A model generated the notes under the pieces. The model saw only the letters and a list, made by a program, of their open reading frames with translations, was not told where the DNA came from and made no database searches. From NCBI GenBank assembly GCA_902491795.1, contig CABUIX010000005.1, positions 1 through 58,651 of the forward strand: DNA of 58,651 nt, written 5' to 3'. Numbering within the stretch: position 1 is the first letter of the stretch; each line of letters opens with the position of its first letter. A program made the translations under genes and the position numbers. The DNA comes from an uncultured Bacteroidales bacterium (lineage in GTDB: Bacteria; Bacteroidota; Bacteroidia; Bacteroidales; UBA932). Shown here piece after piece: positions 24,823 through 33,874 of this stretch.

Positions 24823-25779
24823 TTATTTCTTCCTTGCTACAGCTCTCTTTGCTGCCTGGGCAAGGTGAGCCGCATCAAGGCCATAAGCCTTCATGAGCTC
24901 AGCAGGAGTTCCTGACTGGCCGAAGCGGTCAGCACCGTTCACAAGCTCAAGAGGAGCGGGGGCAGACACGGCAAGGGCAGCAGCAACTGCTTCTCCGAGA
25001 CCACCGGCAAGGTTGTGTTCCTCGGCAACTACCGCGCAGCCTGTCTTTGCGACGGACTCCACGATGGTCCTGGTGTCAAGAGGCTTGACCGTGGCAACGT
25101 TCAGCACCTCGGCGCTGATGCCCTCGGCCTCAAGAGCCTCTGCCGCCTGGAGGGCCTCCCAAACGAGGTGCCCGCAGGTGATGAAGGTAACATCGGTTCC
25201 CTCATTGAGGTTGTAGATCTTGCCTATCTCGAAAGGCTCGTCAACACCGGTGAAGTTGGGAACTGAAGGGCGGCCGAAACGCAGATATACGGGTCCTTCG
25301 AATTTCGCAGCCGCGATGGTCGCGTTCTTGGTCTGGTTGTAGTCGCAGGGGACAAGCACGGTCATTCCGGGAAGAGCACGCATAAGCGCGAGATCCTCCA
25401 TGGTCTGGTGGGTGGCTCCGTCCTCACCGAGGGTGATTCCTGCATGGGAAGAAGCGATCTTGACGTTGGTGTGTCCGTATGCCACCTCCTGGCGGAGCTG
25501 GTCGTAGACACGACCGGTAACGAACTCGGCGAAAGAGCCGATGAACGGAATCTTGCCGTCAATTGCGAGTCCGGCAGCCACTCCAACCATGTTGGCCTCG
25601 GCAATGCCGCACTGAATGAATCTCTCGGGGAACTCCTTTGCGAAAGCCCCCATCTTGAGTGAACCCTTGAGGTCTGCCGTGAGGGCAAGAACCCTCTCGT
25701 CTGCACGGCCGGCAATGACCAGGCCCTCACCGAAACCGCTGCGGGTATCTATCTTACCTGTATCTGTATACTTTTTCAT
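24823..25779 (-). CDS. Transketolase, C-terminal subunit
   Basis: The 318-residue product is the second half of a split transketolase, holding the pyrimidine-binding domain (GIAEANMVGVAAGLAIDGKIPFIGSFAEF, GEDGATHQTMEDLALMRALPGM) and the C-terminal domain (AEEHNLAGGLGEAVA). With its partner it uses thiamine diphosphate to move two-carbon units in the pentose phosphate pathway. It begins 1 nt after the N-terminal subunit gene. Split forms are common in Bacteroidales and other anaerobes. Confidence 0.93.
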   Translation of the reverse strand: MKKYTDTGKIDTRSGFGEGLVIAGRADERVLALTADLKGSLKMGAFAKEFPERFIQCGIAEANMVGVAAGLAIDGKIPFIGSFAEFVTGRVYDQLRQEVAYGHTNVKIASSHAGITLGEDGATHQTMEDLALMRALPGMTVLVPCDYNQTKNATIAAAKFEGPVYLRFGRPSVPNFTGVDEPFEIGKIYNLNEGTDVTFITCGHLVWEALQAAEALEAEGISAEVLNVATVKPLDTRTIVESVAKTGCAVVAEEHNLAGGLGEAVAAALAVSAPAPLELVNGADRFGQSGTPAELMKAYGLDAAHLAQAAKRAVARKK

Positions 25780-25780
25780 A

Positions 25781-26620
25781 CTAATAATCTCCTAATGTTT
25801 CGGGTAACTGCTTCAATGCTGCCTCGCACTGCTCGGCTGAAGGAGCCTTGCCGTGCCATGCGTTGGTGCCTGCCATAAAGTCAACGCCATGTCCCATCTC
25901 TGTCTTGAAGAGTATCATCTTGGGCTTTCCGTTGAGGTTGTGGGCGAGGTGGAATGCATCGAGGATGCTCTGGTAGTCATGTCCGTCGGCGATGATGACG
26001 TCCCATCCGAAGGCTGACCACTTCTCGTTGAGCTCCTCTATTCCGGTAATTGTGCGGGTAGGACCGTCAATCTGCTGGCCGTTCCAGTCGGTGAAGGCAA
26101 TGAGGTTGTCCACCTTGTGGTGCTCAGCCCACATTCCGGCTTCCCAAATCTGTCCTTCCTCACTCTCACCGTCTCCGCAAAGGCAGTATACACGCCTGTC
26201 AGATCCGTCCATCTTCTTGCCGAGGGCGATTCCGGCAGCCACTGAAAGTCCCTGTCCGAGCGATCCTGAAGGCTTGAAGATTCCCGGCAGTCCGTCACTC
26301 ACTGAAGGATGGCCCTGAAGCTTGCTTCCGAACTTGCGGAGTGTCCCGAGTTCACTTATGGGGAAATATCCGGCGCGTGCCAGGACTGCATAGTATACCG
26401 GAGCAAGATGTCCTGCAGAAAGGATGAACACATCCTGGTCCGCGGCACGGCGGGTCCATGTCTTGGGATCATGCTTCATCTCGCTGAAATAAAGAGTCGT
26501 CATCACGTCGGTGATGCCGAGAGATCCGCCCGGGTGTCCGGACTTTGCCGTCGTCACCATTCTGACGATGTCCCTGCGGACCTGGGAGGCAATCTTTTTG
26601 AGTTCTTCTGTTGTAGCCAT
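25781..26620 (-). CDS. Transketolase, N-terminal subunit
   Basis: This 279-residue subunit binds the diphosphate of thiamine diphosphate: SGHPGGSLGITDVMTTLYF, then GSLGQGLSVAAGIALG and the GDGESEEGQIWEAG motif with metal ligands. The start giving MATTEELKK fits family length; an in-frame ATG at 26644 (eight residues longer) is closer to the promoter box at 26663-26670 and cannot be excluded. Confidence 0.93.
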   Translation of the reverse strand: MATTEELKKIASQVRRDIVRMVTTAKSGHPGGSLGITDVMTTLYFSEMKHDPKTWTRRAADQDVFILSAGHLAPVYYAVLARAGYFPISELGTLRKFGSKLQGHPSVSDGLPGIFKPSGSLGQGLSVAAGIALGKKMDGSDRRVYCLCGDGESEEGQIWEAGMWAEHHKVDNLIAFTDWNGQQIDGPTRTITGIEELNEKWSAFGWDVIIADGHDYQSILDAFHLAHNLNGKPKMILFKTEMGHGVDFMAGTNAWHGKAPSAEQCEAALKQLPETLGDY

Positions 26621-26662
26621 ATCTGAGTAAGAATGTTGTGTCATTGTGGTTGTCAAATCACG

Positions 26663-26670
26663 CAAATATA
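26663..26670 (-). promoter_or_regulatory. -7 promoter box TATATTTG for the transketolase genes
   Basis: The minus strand reads TATATTTG, matching TAnnTTTG. It is 18 nt ahead of the alternative start at 26644 and 42 nt ahead of the chosen start. Confidence 0.6.
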
Positions 26671-26736
26671 GCAAAAAAATGAGTTATCCTTTTTCAAAAT
26701 TATTCTTAACTTGGCAACAATCTAAAATTCAATACG

Positions 26737-28116
26737 ATGAAGCCTATTATCATTCTATTCTCAGCCGCTGCCGCCATGGCAATTGCATGCTGCGGCAGCC
26801 CCAAAGCCAAGACACAGTCCCCGGAAGTCAATCTGGAAAATCTGGCTCCAGCGCTTGAATACAGCACGGTGACGAAAGAAGAGATGCTGGATATGCTGCT
26901 TGACTACCTCGCCATCGAGAGCAGATCGGAATATCTCAAGGCAGGAGACACTTCATATCCTATAACCAAAGGACAGATCAAGATGGCCGAAAAGCTGAAA
27001 TCAGACGCAGAGGCTCTCGGGGCCGAAACGACAATGTCCGAATGGTATTATGTGTATGTCGACGTGCCTTCAAACATCGGGAAGGATGTACCGGTCCTCG
27101 GATTCTCATGCCACTTCGACTATTCTCCGGAAGTGTCCGGCTTCGGGATAAAGCCTCAGGTAACGACATATCTGGGAGGTGACATAATATTGGACGACGG
27201 GAGTGTCATTTCTCCTGACGATCCCGACGGAAAGGACCTTCCTAGCCTGGTGGGAAAGACCCTGATACACACCGACGGAAGGACCCTACTGGGAGGAGAT
27301 GACAAAAACGGATGCACAATACTGATGTCCATCCTGAAAACTATGCTTGACCCCGATGTGAAGCACGGCCGTATACAGTTTGTGTTCTGCCCGAACGAAG
27401 ACATCGGCGAGGCACAGAGGGAGATAGACTCATCACTGTTCAACCCGGACATTCTCTTTGACGTTGACGGAATGGGAGGGAAAGACATAACCGCCTCAAA
27501 TTTCACGGCAAGAGGCCTATCAATGAGATTCACCGGCCACCCGACACACCCCGCGGAAGCCAAGGCCCTGCACATGGGAGACCCGCTTGCGGCGGCAGCC
27601 GCCTACATAGCCTACGTTCCGCTTGAATACCGTCCGGAGAGAACGGAGGGCGAAGAAGGCTATATTCATCACTACCAGATTGACACTCTGGAAGACAGCA
27701 ACAACTATTGCGTGACGAGCAGAATACGCTACTTCGACAAGAGCGAGGGAGAATTGTTCGATGAAATCATAAACAATTCCCTGAAAAAAGTCAACGAAGA
27801 CTTCCCGTACGTGAAGACCCAGGTCATAAGCGACGAAATACAATACGACAACGTCAAATACTCAATGCATCCGGCATCACACGAAATAATCACAAGAGCG
27901 GCAGAAAGGGCCGGCATCGACATTGACTTCATTTCGGAGCGCGGCGGCACCACAGCAGCGATGTTCGCCGCCAAATCCCTGAGAGGCGGCATGTGCGTCT
28001 TTTCCGGACAGCACAATTGTCACAGCTACCACGAATTTTCCTGCCTTGAAGAAATGATGGATGCATACAACCTGCTTCTGCATGTGACGGATGAAGTGGC
28101 AAATATGGACCAATAG
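26737..28116 (+). CDS. pepT: Peptidase T-like M20 aminotripeptidase with lipoprotein signal
   Basis: The 459-residue product matches PepT, a zinc tripeptidase of family M20. Recognisable sites are SCHFDYSPE (His126 ligand, Asp128), LLGGDDKNG (Asp188), CPNEDIGEA (Glu221 as general base, Asp222 where Glu is usual), FDVDG (Asp244), HPAEAKALHM, and SGQHNCHSYHEF. Unlike classical cytoplasmic PepT it opens with a signal peptide and lipobox AIAC (Cys18), so it should be an envelope lipoprotein. The RGGTDG motif reads RGGTTA here. It probably digests peptides in the periplasm; activity is inferred. A hairpin terminator follows the stop. Confidence 0.88.
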   Translation: MKPIIILFSAAAAMAIACCGSPKAKTQSPEVNLENLAPALEYSTVTKEEMLDMLLDYLAIESRSEYLKAGDTSYPITKGQIKMAEKLKSDAEALGAETTMSEWYYVYVDVPSNIGKDVPVLGFSCHFDYSPEVSGFGIKPQVTTYLGGDIILDDGSVISPDDPDGKDLPSLVGKTLIHTDGRTLLGGDDKNGCTILMSILKTMLDPDVKHGRIQFVFCPNEDIGEAQREIDSSLFNPDILFDVDGMGGKDITASNFTARGLSMRFTGHPTHPAEAKALHMGDPLAAAAAYIAYVPLEYRPERTEGEEGYIHHYQIDTLEDSNNYCVTSRIRYFDKSEGELFDEIINNSLKKVNEDFPYVKTQVISDEIQYDNVKYSMHPASHEIITRAAERAGIDIDFISERGGTTAAMFAAKSLRGGMCVFSGQHNCHSYHEFSCLEEMMDAYNLLLHVTDEVANMDQ

Positions 28117-28139
28117 CTCTCACAAGAACGTATTGCACG

Positions 28140-28180
28140 AGAATGGCATGCGCGGCTTGTGCCGTCCATGCCATTCTTCA
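28140..28180 (+). terminator. Terminator after pepT
   Basis: An 11-bp inverted repeat (28140-28150 with 28167-28177; core GAATGGCATG/CATGCCATTC) with a 16-nt loop lies 24 nt after the pepT stop. The tail is short (TTC). Confidence 0.5.
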
Positions 28181-28217
28181 TGACGGCGCCTCCGTTTCAC
28201 AGTATCTCATTTTACAT

Positions 28218-28225
28218 TATCTTTG
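28218..28225 (+). promoter_or_regulatory. -7 promoter box TATCTTTG for lepA
   Basis: An exact consensus box ending 8 nt before the ATG at 28234. It supports that start over the longer open frame. Confidence 0.65.
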
Positions 28226-28233
28226 CAGTGAAT

Positions 28234-30030
28234 ATGGAAATGAAGAACATCCGGAACTTTTGCATAATAGCACACATCGACCACGGCAAGAGTACTCTTG
28301 CCGACAGACTTCTTGAACTTACCAGGACCCTCAACGAGCGCGACATGGAGAACCAGGTCCTCGACGACATGGACCTCGAAAGGGAAAAGGGGATCACGAT
28401 AAAGAGCCATGCCATCCAGATGCTCTACTCGCGCGGCGGCGAAAACTACAGACTGAACCTCATAGACACTCCGGGCCACGTGGACTTCTCGTACGAAGTG
28501 TCGCGGTCAATAGCATCCTGCGAGGGAGCCCTGCTCGTCGTTGACGCAAGCCAGGGCGTGCAGGCCCAGACCATTTCCAATCTCTACATGGCCATCGACC
28601 ATGGTCTAGAAATCATCCCTGTCCTCAACAAGATCGACATGGATTCCGCCCAGGTGGAACTGGTCACCGACGAAGTATGCGAGCTGCTTGGCTGCAAGCC
28701 GGAAGAGGTGTTCAAGGTGTCCGCGCGCACCGGTGAGGGCGTGCCTCCGATTCTTGACGCCATCGTGGACAGGATTCCGGCCCCGGAAGGAGATCCCAAG
28801 GCGCCGCTCCAGGCCCTTATATTTGACTCTGTGTTCAATTCGTTCCGCGGCGTGATAGCCTACTGCAAAGTCAAGAACGGCGCAATACGAAAGGGCGACA
28901 AGGTGAAGTTCTTCGCCACCGGAAGGGAATACGAGGTGGAAGAGGTAGGAGTGCTGAAGATGAAACTCGTTCCGTCGGCCGAAATCGGCTGCGGCGACGT
29001 CGGATACGTGATAACCGGAATCAAGAGCGCCGCTGAAGTCAAGGTCGGAGACACCATAACCCATGTGGCAAACCCCTGCTCCGAAGCCATTGCCGGCTTC
29101 GAGGAAGTGAAGCCCATGGTGTTTGCCGGAATGTACCCCGTGCAGGCCGACAAGTTCGAGGAGCTGCGCTCCGTGCTCGAAAAATTCCAGCTCAACGATG
29201 CGTCGTTCGTGTACGAGCCCGAGAGTTCATTGGCCCTGGGCTCCGGTTTCCGCTGCGGCTTCCTCGGCCTGCTGCATCTCGAGATCGTGCAGGAAAGGCT
29301 GTTCCGCGAATTCGACATGGACGTCATCACCACGGTGCCCAATGTCTCGTACAAGGTCTACACGACCCAGGGCGAAGTCCTTGACGTGCACAACCCCTCG
29401 GGCCTGCCCGCCCCCACCCTCATCGACCATATCGAGGAACCGTACATACGCGCGCAAATCATCTCAAAGTCCGAGTTCTTCGGACCCATAATGAAACTTT
29501 GCCTGGACCGCAGGGGGACCCTGAAGGGCCAGCACTACATCACCGCGGACCGGGTGGAGCTGAATTACGACATGCCTCTGTCCGAGATTGTCTTCGACTT
29601 CTACGACAAGCTCAAGACCATCTCGAAGGGATATGCCTCGTTCGACTACCACATCATAGACTACCGGCCGGCAAAACTTGTCAAGCTTGACATACTGCTC
29701 AACGGAGAGCCCGCGGATGCCCTGTCAACCCTGATACATGAGGACAACGCCTACGATCTCGGGCGCAAGATGTGCGTGAAGCTCAAGGAGCTGATTCCCC
29801 GCCAACAGTTCGACATACCGATCCAGGCGGCAATCGGAGCAAAAATCATTGCCCGCGAGACCGTGAAACAGGTACGCAAGGACGTCACCGCAAAATGCTA
29901 CGGCGGCGATGTGACCAGAAAGCGCAAGCTGCTTGAAAAGCAGAAGGAAGGCAAGAAGAGAATGCGCCAGATCGGCACCGTGCAGGTCCCGCAGAGCGCG
30001 TTCATGGCTGTACTGAAACTGGATTCATAG
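28234..30030 (+). CDS. lepA: Elongation factor 4 (LepA)
   Basis: LepA is a ribosome-associated GTPase that affects initiation and back-translocation. The 598-residue product has G1 AHIDHGKST, G2/switch I EKGITIKSHA, G3 DTPGHVDF, G4 NKID and the C-terminal LepA domain with DVTAKCYGGDVTRKRKLLEKQKEGKKRM. Length is typical. Start 28234 (MEMKNIRN) follows the promoter box; ATG at 28240 is an alternative. The stop is 3 nt from the convergent DUF456 gene. Confidence 0.97.
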   Translation: MEMKNIRNFCIIAHIDHGKSTLADRLLELTRTLNERDMENQVLDDMDLEREKGITIKSHAIQMLYSRGGENYRLNLIDTPGHVDFSYEVSRSIASCEGALLVVDASQGVQAQTISNLYMAIDHGLEIIPVLNKIDMDSAQVELVTDEVCELLGCKPEEVFKVSARTGEGVPPILDAIVDRIPAPEGDPKAPLQALIFDSVFNSFRGVIAYCKVKNGAIRKGDKVKFFATGREYEVEEVGVLKMKLVPSAEIGCGDVGYVITGIKSAAEVKVGDTITHVANPCSEAIAGFEEVKPMVFAGMYPVQADKFEELRSVLEKFQLNDASFVYEPESSLALGSGFRCGFLGLLHLEIVQERLFREFDMDVITTVPNVSYKVYTTQGEVLDVHNPSGLPAPTLIDHIEEPYIRAQIISKSEFFGPIMKLCLDRRGTLKGQHYITADRVELNYDMPLSEIVFDFYDKLKTISKGYASFDYHIIDYRPAKLVKLDILLNGEPADALSTLIHEDNAYDLGRKMCVKLKELIPRQQFDIPIQAAIGAKIIARETVKQVRKDVTAKCYGGDVTRKRKLLEKQKEGKKRMRQIGTVQVPQSAFMAVLKLDS

Positions 30031-30033
30031 GAA

Positions 30034-30525
30034 TCAGATATACACGACGATATACCAGAGCATCACCCCGCAGGCAATAAGTTTGATTCCGGAGCCGAAC
30101 AGGAAGCCGAGGAAGGCCCCGAAAGCCGATTTCAGCGAGCCGCCGGCACCCTTCCCGCCGAAAAGCAGTTCGGCAAGGAAAGAGCATATCAGCGACGCCG
30201 CTATCATTCCGACAGGCAGCGGCACGAACATCCCGAGAATCAGTCCGAGCATTGCTCCGCGGCCGGCGTATTTGCTGCCTCCGGTCATCTTGGTGAACCA
30301 TGCAGGCACAATATAGTCCAGCACTGTCACAATCACGGTAACTCCCAGCAGCACCAGCAGTATTGTCAGTGACATCGGTTCACCGTCCCCGTTCGTGCCG
30401 CCCCACAGATACATCAGCAACACCCCGATCCATGCCAGAGGAGGCCCCGGAAGCGCCGGTGCGACACTTCCTATGATTCCGGTCACGCCGCACAGGACGG
30501 CCAGGATTGCAACAACAGTCTCCAT
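30034..30525 (-). CDS. DUF456 membrane protein
   Basis: The 163-residue protein has about five hydrophobic helices with Gly-rich contacts (GRGAMLGLILGMFVPLP, AFGAFLGFLFGSGIK) and the family start with IIGSVAPALPGPPLAW. It fits DUF456, a glycine-zipper-like membrane family of unknown function. A TAACTTTG box 7 nt ahead of the ATG predicts a leaderless transcript, divergent from the YqaA-like gene. Confidence 0.85.
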   Translation of the reverse strand: METVVAILAVLCGVTGIIGSVAPALPGPPLAWIGVLLMYLWGGTNGDGEPMSLTILLVLLGVTVIVTVLDYIVPAWFTKMTGGSKYAGRGAMLGLILGMFVPLPVGMIAASLICSFLAELLFGGKGAGGSLKSAFGAFLGFLFGSGIKLIACGVMLWYIVVYI

Positions 30526-30532
30526 GATTCCC

Positions 30533-30540
30533 CAAAGTTA
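30533..30540 (-). promoter_or_regulatory. -7 promoter box TAACTTTG for DUF456 gene
   Basis: The minus strand has an exact TAnnTTTG match ending 7 nt before the start codon. Confidence 0.6.
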
Positions 30541-30577
30541 CGAATATTGCCAGATTGGCATAATGCAAATTATGTCG

Positions 30578-30585
30578 TAATTTTG
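30578..30585 (+). promoter_or_regulatory. Promoter for the YqaA-like gene (TTG-N20-TAATTTTG)
   Basis: TAATTTTG is preceded by TTG (30555-30557) at 20-bp spacing. It lies 21 nt before the ATG at 30607. Confidence 0.6.
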
Positions 30586-30606
30586 TCGTCGCATTCAGAA
30601 AACGCA

Positions 30607-31044
30607 ATGTTCGGTCTTGAAGAGCTTGGCCTGCTCGGCCTTTTTATTGGGAATCTCCTGGCTGCCACGATAGTTCCGTTCAGCTCCGATGCTCTCTACA
30701 TCGCAGTGCTGGCCGCCACCGGCCAGACATGGCCCTGCTTTATCGTCGCCACCGCAGGCAATTGGGCAGGGAGCCTCATTACTTACGGCATAGGAAGGCT
30801 CGGAAAATGGGAATGGCTTGAGAAATGGTTCAAGGTCAAGCCCGAGACTCTCCAGAAACAAAAAAAATATGTCAGCAAGTACGGTGTTTGGCTCGCTCTG
30901 ATCGCGTGGGTGCCTATAATAGGCGACGTCTTCGTCATCGCACTCGGATTCTACAAAACCCCGGCAGTCTGGACCTCCGTTCTGCTGCTTGTCGGGAAGG
31001 CCCTGCGGTTCCTGGGCTGGACCTGGATCCTCGGTCTGATATAG
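30607..31044 (+). CDS. YqaA/DedA-like VTT-domain membrane protein
   Basis: This 145-residue membrane protein has the short VTT (SNARE-associated) domain: FSSDALYIAVLAATG, GNWAGSLITYGIGRLGKW, and WVPIIGDVFVIALGFYKTP. It is close to the YqaA type. DedA/VTT relatives flip or scramble lipids such as undecaprenyl phosphate or phosphatidylethanolamine; substrate here is unknown. The stop is 6 nt from the convergent acyltransferase gene. Confidence 0.85.
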   Translation: MFGLEELGLLGLFIGNLLAATIVPFSSDALYIAVLAATGQTWPCFIVATAGNWAGSLITYGIGRLGKWEWLEKWFKVKPETLQKQKKYVSKYGVWLALIAWVPIIGDVFVIALGFYKTPAVWTSVLLLVGKALRFLGWTWILGLI

Positions 31045-31050
31045 CGGACA

Positions 31051-33036
31051 TCAATCCTTTGCGGAAAGTTCCGCCACCTGCTTCTGCAGCTGTTCCGCCA
31101 AACGCCGCTTGCCCTCATGCGGCTCCAGCGCAGGATCGTAGGCAACCGGCTCGCCGATACGGAAGGCATGCTCCGAAATGTCGGAATAAAGCGGATAAAA
31201 AAGCAGTGCCTTTCCCGTACGGTCGTAATACATCTTCGCAATGTGCGCAAAGCCCGTATAAAAAGTTCTCAGCACATCATCTCCAACCTCATCACCCGCA
31301 CCTACCATATTCTTCGGCTTCTCCGGGAATATCAGGATATTGTCCCCTTCCTCCAGCGCTGTTATGCTGCGTTCGAACGTTGACATCACATCCCTTGAAG
31401 CGCCCCGCACCACGGGAATGGGGTTGAATGAATTCAGGGCCCAGCAGGTAAGACGCGTTCCGAGGCCGATAATCATGCCGCCGATCTTCTTCCCGAATAT
31501 CCTGAGCACAATGCTGAACGAGCGGGAAATCTCCCTGCGGGCAGTTTCCCTTTCCAGCATCACGTTATGAATCCATGGGCGAAAATATGTAGGCAGGTAT
31601 ATTACGGCAGCAATTGGTCCATAAATGAAATTATGGTTACTCACGAACACCGAAGGATAATCCTTCTTGCGCAGATTCCCGGTCCCGGACACCTTCAGCC
31701 TCAGGAACGGGCGGGCGAGAGTGCAGACTATCTTTATGCCGAAACGCATGCGGTATTTGCGAACGAACATTCTCCGGAGGCTTTCGCGTACATTCTCATT
31801 TTTCGAGCGTTCCTCAATGAACACCATGAGTTTCTCGCGGTTGCGGCTGTCGAGCGGCTGCCTCAGGGCCATCACCACCGCAACCAGCATGAAAACGGCC
31901 GGAAGCTGCATCACCAGGACGTTGAAAATCCTAGGGAAACCATCATCCCGTACCGCCGGGACGACAAAAGTCCACAGGAACATGATCAGAAGCATGATTG
32001 CGGAAGACGCAATCGAAGCAGTTGTGGACACTATCATGTTGCTGATCTTCAGTTCCTCGCGGTCAAAGCCCTCACCTACAATCCGTCCCACGGCTTCAAA
32101 GTCGAAATAGAATTTCCTTATTGCCGAAGTCATCAAAGACAAGCCCACTCCCCACACGACAGTCCATATCAGTCTCGCCAGCACCGTGGCCCCGTTGAAC
32201 ATCATCACCAGTCCCAAAAGCCATGTAAGCGCGCCGGCAATGAATTCCGCCAAAGCGACTCCCTTCCAGCGCTTGCGAACAACGAGACCGGCCACCACCA
32301 GCACTGCAAGCACCAGCAGCAGCCAAACGGCCATACCCACATACGGTTCCCAGTCAAATCCCCCGCGCGAAGGCACCAGCATATAGAAGAAGAACACCAT
32401 CACTCCAAGATTGACGGCAATCGTGGAGTAGAGATTCATGTCTGAGAACAATCTGTACGAGGCAATCATCTCGTATTTGTTCTCGATGGCCTTGGAGTCC
32501 ACAGGAATCCTGAGTTCGGGCACGAGGATACGGCGAAGTCCGGTAGCTGCAAGCACAGCCATCAGGCAGATGAACTCTTCGCGGCTGGTCCTGTTCCAAA
32601 GAAGCACTCCGCATCCGGCATCGAAACAAAGGTGAACGAAAGCGGCAGTAAAGTAATACTTTGCCTCAAGTCGGGGTTTTTCCGGAATAACGGACACCGT
32701 GCCGTAATAATCACGCATGACCAGGCACAGGGCGAAGAGAGAGACATAATTCGACTCAAGCTGCCCTGCGGTGAGAGGATAGATGAAAGCTGCGGAAATC
32801 CCGATCAGGAATATCAGGGAAATCACCAGATCGGACAGATAATGCTCTCCTCCGGCATGGCGCAATTTTGCAAGATTGCAGAGATAGTAAGCCTTTATTA
32901 TGTCGGCAAAAAGATAGACGGTCGCTCCGAAGAACGGGTTGCCGATGATTATATGGGCCACTGCCATGCACAGCAGCAGATTGAAAAAGTCAATGCGGTA
33001 GAGACCCGTCAACGAATTCCATGAATATCCGCGCAT
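31051..33036 (-). CDS. Multi-pass membrane protein with C-terminal PlsC-like acyltransferase domain
   Basis: The 661-residue product has a long N-terminal membrane part (about 11 hydrophobic segments to about residue 410) fused to a glycerophosphate acyltransferase-like domain. In that domain the first motif reads SNHNFIYGP, with Gly at the position of the catalytic Asp of the usual HX4D; later blocks are PIPVVRG and ILIFPEKPKN. The altered motif suggests a divergent acyl acceptor or a non-catalytic role. Similar fusions exist in gut anaerobes but I do not know a characterised one. It lies just upstream of convergent yqaA-like DNA and next to tRNA-Pro. Confidence 0.75.
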   Translation of the reverse strand: MRGYSWNSLTGLYRIDFFNLLLCMAVAHIIIGNPFFGATVYLFADIIKAYYLCNLAKLRHAGGEHYLSDLVISLIFLIGISAAFIYPLTAGQLESNYVSLFALCLVMRDYYGTVSVIPEKPRLEAKYYFTAAFVHLCFDAGCGVLLWNRTSREEFICLMAVLAATGLRRILVPELRIPVDSKAIENKYEMIASYRLFSDMNLYSTIAVNLGVMVFFFYMLVPSRGGFDWEPYVGMAVWLLLVLAVLVVAGLVVRKRWKGVALAEFIAGALTWLLGLVMMFNGATVLARLIWTVVWGVGLSLMTSAIRKFYFDFEAVGRIVGEGFDREELKISNMIVSTTASIASSAIMLLIMFLWTFVVPAVRDDGFPRIFNVLVMQLPAVFMLVAVVMALRQPLDSRNREKLMVFIEERSKNENVRESLRRMFVRKYRMRFGIKIVCTLARPFLRLKVSGTGNLRKKDYPSVFVSNHNFIYGPIAAVIYLPTYFRPWIHNVMLERETARREISRSFSIVLRIFGKKIGGMIIGLGTRLTCWALNSFNPIPVVRGASRDVMSTFERSITALEEGDNILIFPEKPKNMVGAGDEVGDDVLRTFYTGFAHIAKMYYDRTGKALLFYPLYSDISEHAFRIGEPVAYDPALEPHEGKRRLAEQLQKQVAELSAKD

Positions 33037-33069
33037 GGCCCGCCAGAAGAAATGAATCAGATCTGTTTG

Positions 33070-33143
33070 TCGGGGTAAAAGGACTCGAACCTTCGACCCC
33101 CTGCTCCCAAAGCAGGTGCGCTAGCCAACTGCGCCACACCCCG
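33070..33143 (-). tRNA. tRNA-Pro, anticodon TGG
   Basis: The minus strand folds into a full cloverleaf: acceptor CGGGGTG/TACCCCG with discriminator A, D arm with GTTGGCTAGC, anticodon stem CCTGC/GCAGG with loop TTTGGGA (anticodon TGG, proline), and T loop GGTTCGAGTCC. No CCA is encoded at the 3' end. It sits between the acyltransferase gene and lolD. Confidence 0.96.
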
Positions 33144-33207
33144 AAACGTCTTCCGTCAGAAGACGGATGGCAAATATAAATCCCTTTTGCGAAAAAACAA
33201 AACTTCC

Positions 33208-33215
33208 TATATTTG
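33208..33215 (+). promoter_or_regulatory. Promoter for lolD (TTTTG-N18-TATATTTG)
   Basis: The -7 box TATATTTG ends only 5 nt before the ATG; TTTTG ends at 33189, 18 bp upstream. A leaderless transcript is expected. Confidence 0.65.
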
Positions 33216-33220
33216 CCCAC

Positions 33221-33874
33221 ATGATTATAGAAGCACACGGAATACACAAGAGTTTCGGGCAGTTGGAAGTGCTCAAGGGCGTTGACTTCTGCGCGAAAGA
33301 AAAAGAGACCGTGGCCATCACCGGAGCTTCAGGAGCGGGAAAATCCACCCTCCTCCAGATTCTCGGGACCTTGTCGACTCCCGATTCCGGTTCCCTGGAA
33401 ATTGGCGGTCAGGACGTCCTGAAACTAAAGAGCGACTCTCTCTCAAACTTCAGGGGCAGGCATATAGGATTTGTCTTTCAGGCACACCACCTGCTCCCGG
33501 AATTCTCGGCAGCGGAAAACATAATGATTCCGGCACTCATCGCAGGCATGAGATTCCCGGAAGCGAGAAAGGAGGCCGAAAACCTGCTTGAGATCATGGG
33601 TCTAGGCGCAAGGAGTTCACACAAACCATCGGAACTTTCCGGAGGGGAGCAGCAAAGAGTCGCAATAGCCAGAGCCGTCATAAACAAGCCGGACGTACTG
33701 TTTGCTGACGAGCCGACCGGCAACCTTGATTCCGTTACCAAGAAGGAAATTCACAAGGTGTTTTTCGATCTCAGGGACAATACCGGCCAAACGATAGTCA
33801 TCGTCACCCACGATCCGGAGCTGGCCGCGCTCTGCGACCGAAGCCTGACGATGAAAGATGGACAATTCATTTAG
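33221..33874 (+). CDS. lolD: ABC transporter ATP-binding protein, LolD type
   Basis: The 217-residue ATPase has Walker A GASGAGKST, Q-loop FVFQAHHLLPEF, signature LSGGEQQRVAIARA and Walker B VLFADEPTGNLD. This belongs to the LolD/MacB-like group, which drives release of lipoproteins from the inner membrane or related mechanotransmission. No permease gene is adjacent; in Bacteroidota the LolC/E-like permease is often encoded elsewhere. The 3' end overlaps trmN6 by 17 nt. Confidence 0.88.
   Translation: MIIEAHGIHKSFGQLEVLKGVDFCAKEKETVAITGASGAGKSTLLQILGTLSTPDSGSLEIGGQDVLKLKSDSLSNFRGRHIGFVFQAHHLLPEFSAAENIMIPALIAGMRFPEARKEAENLLEIMGLGARSSHKPSELSGGEQQRVAIARAVINKPDVLFADEPTGNLDSVTKKEIHKVFFDLRDNTGQTIVIVTHDPELAALCDRSLTMKDGQFI

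Noticed and set aside
31567..32445. Plus-strand frame of 292 codons opposite the acyltransferase
   Set aside because: Very His/Gln/Arg-rich, typical of antisense of membrane helices; no start signal.
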